Part shown: piece by piece, positions 5,099 through 5,684 of the stretch
Layout: the number at the start of each line of letters is the position of its first letter
How positions within the stretch are numbered: the first letter of the stretch is position 1
Notes under the pieces: model-generated
Database searches by the model: none
What the model saw: the letters and a program-made list of their open reading frames with translations, nothing else
What the model was told of the DNA's origin: nothing
Assembly (NCBI GenBank): GCA_964470285.1
Contig: CAYYBZ010000046.1
Span: 4,485-10,168 of the forward strand
DNA from: CAYYBZ01 sp964470285 [NCBI: uncultured Oligoflexia bacterium]
GTDB taxonomy: Bacteria; Bdellovibrionota_G; CAYYBZ01
Reading direction: 5' to 3'
Length of the DNA stretch: 5,684 nt
Made by a program: the position numbers and the translations under genes

Positions 5099-5317
5099 CT
5101 AATAAGCATTTCCCAGATTAAACCGGTAAATTGATTTCTCAGGATAATTTTTTAATAGTTTTTCAAGGATATCTGCACTTTTGTAATAATTTCCGCTTTT
5201 ATAGGCCTTTATGGCGCTATCAAAAGCAATTTGTGGGGTTTGAGCAGCAGAAACATGGGATATTAGCAGATAATTTCCGGAATCATTATTAATCCCTTTT
5301 AAAATATAGACAGTCAA
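5099..5317 (-). pseudogene. Truncated TPR-protein remnant
   Basis: The minus strand codes for a 72-aa frame ending at TAG 5101-5099. Its second half, from AFDSAIKAYKSGNYYKSADI through LEKLLKNYPEKSIYRFNLGNAY, is a tetratricopeptide unit (A..Y..G.Y..A......L....P......NLGNAY). It resembles the first repeat of BatE-type or other periplasmic TPR proteins. It stops exactly where a second helix-turn unit (NLGNAYYKxG) should continue, and no TPR sequence follows in the other frames. Before it, LLISHVSAAQT looks like the end of a signal peptide, but the residues ahead of that are not hydrophobic. An ATG with AAAAGGGA before it (ATG at 5296-5294) reaches only seven codons and would need a frameshift to join. 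So both ends look damaged. A real short protein starting at the TTG of 5317 is the less likely alternative. TPR proteins act as protein-binding scaffolds. Confidence 0.6.
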
Positions 5318-5413
5318 GCAGCCAAGATTCTTTCAAAAAAGTATAATATTATAAATTATGCAAAACCAAAATATAATAAGGGTTAAGCTATCAAATTATG
5401 GTAAATGTAATTT
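5318..5413. other. AT-rich spacer upstream of the amidohydrolase gene
   Basis: This short spacer separates the minus-strand TPR remnant from the amidohydrolase. It contains two perfect TATAAT hexamers (5342-5347 and 5372-5377), one ATGCAA hexamer (5358-5363) and a seven-codon frame (ATG 5398, stop TAA 5419-5421) that overlaps the start of the amidohydrolase gene. An AAGGG at 5378-5382 is rather far from that ATG. Confidence 0.5.
5349..5377 (+). promoter_or_regulatory. Candidate promoter of the amidohydrolase gene
   Basis: A perfect -10 box, TATAAT at 5372-5377, lies 17 bp after a poor -35 (TTATAA at 5349-5354, 3 of 6). A second perfect TATAAT at 5342-5347 has no convincing -35. Either could serve; the AT-rich background weakens both. 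Confidence 0.35.
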
Positions 5414-5684
5414 ATGAATAAGAAACAACAAGACATGTTTTCACACGGTCAACTCAATAAGTTGATAAACTTGCGAAAAAAACTTCATATGAATGCTGAA
5501 TTGTCAGGCAATGAGAAGAATACAGCTGGGATTATACTGTCTTTTATTGAGGCTTTTAAGCCGAATTTAGTTATCAAAAATATCGGTGGAAACGGTCTTG
5601 CCGTTATTTTCTCAGGTAAGAAACCGGGGAAGAGAATTATGCTGCGGGCAGAGCTGGATGCACTTCCGATAAGGGAGTTAAACG
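5414..5684 (+). CDS. M20-family amidohydrolase/peptidase (M20D type), N-terminal part only
   Basis: Ninety codons are open from ATG 5414 to the window end. The pattern LRKKLHMNAELSGNE at residues 20-34 matches the family motif (LRRxLHxxPELSxxE). IGGNGLAVIFSGKKPGKRIM followed by LRAELDALPIRE (residues 77-88) matches the G-T-G-x-x-A and RADxDALPIxE motifs of M20D enzymes. These hydrolyse N-acyl or N-carboxyl amide bonds of amino acids (hippurate, IAA-amino acid or N-acetyl amino acid amidohydrolases) in the cytoplasm, using two metal ions. The Glu of RAELDALPI replaces the usual Asp; I recall this variant from a subgroup of the family, so it does not signal inactivity. The metal ligands (CGHD, Glu-Glu and His motifs) lie beyond the window. 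There is no signal peptide. An in-frame TAA at 5408-5410 makes ATG 5414 the first possible ATG. Its ribosome binding site is weak; ATG 5435 is an alternative. The specific substrate cannot be given. Confidence 0.88.
   Translation, partial: MNKKQQDMFSHGQLNKLINLRKKLHMNAELSGNEKNTAGIILSFIEAFKPNLVIKNIGGNGLAVIFSGKKPGKRIMLRAELDALPIRELN

Noticed and set aside
4696-5413. The remnant region as an insertion sequence or integrated element
   Set aside because: I found no transposase or integrase motif, no terminal inverted repeats and no target duplication around it.

Overview
The window looks like a chromosomal segment of a low-GC, Gram-negative (diderm) bacterium. The evidence is an SLC1/GltP-type symporter, an export-signal-bearing lyase with a Cys-type C-terminal sorting tail, a lipoprotein with an acidic linker and a seven-bladed SBBP propeller, and AT-rich intergenic DNA. 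No marker gene is present, so the phylum cannot be fixed. The C-terminal sorting tail resembles the MYXO-CTERM/Synerg-CTERM group, which would fit a deltaproteobacterial-like or candidate-phylum genome; this is inference only.

Layout. (1) 1-156: the last 51 codons of a dicarboxylate/acidic amino acid:cation symporter. (2) 157-406: an AT-rich gap with a candidate promoter and repeated TTGCAT hexamers. (3) 407-2575 (+): a secreted 722-aa heparinase II/III-family polysaccharide lyase ending in a Gly-Gly-Cys motif, one membrane helix and an Arg-containing tail. (4) 2528-3079 (-): a secreted 183-aa protein of unknown family, convergent with the lyase and overlapping its 3' end by 48 bp. (5) 3080-3309: a divergent promoter region with good candidate promoters on both strands. 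(6) 3310-4695 (+): a 461-aa SBBP-repeat lipoprotein, closed by a strong intrinsic terminator at 4725-4751. (7) About 4827-5317: a gene graveyard with the remnant of a stomatin/prohibitin (SPFH) gene on + and of a TPR gene on -, ending tail to tail about 30 bp apart. (8) 5414-end (+): the N-terminal 90 codons of an M20 peptidase-family amidohydrolase that runs off the window.

How the genes work together. There is no operon in the window: transcription directions alternate and each intact gene seems to have its own signals. The three complete genes all encode exported proteins (a putative cell-surface lyase, a periplasmic or secreted unknown, and a surface or periplasmic lipoprotein). The region therefore contributes to the cell envelope or secretome. 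A shared hexamer (TTGCAT/ATGCAA) is over-represented in the three promoter regions and may mark common control. The flanking symporter and amidohydrolase are ordinary nutrient uptake and processing genes.

I see no CRISPR array, insertion sequence, tRNA, rRNA, phage gene or toxin-antitoxin pair. The points most worth a second look are the C-terminal sorting tail of the lyase, the orphan secreted 183-aa protein, the exactly seven-bladed lipoprotein, and the paired gene remnants.
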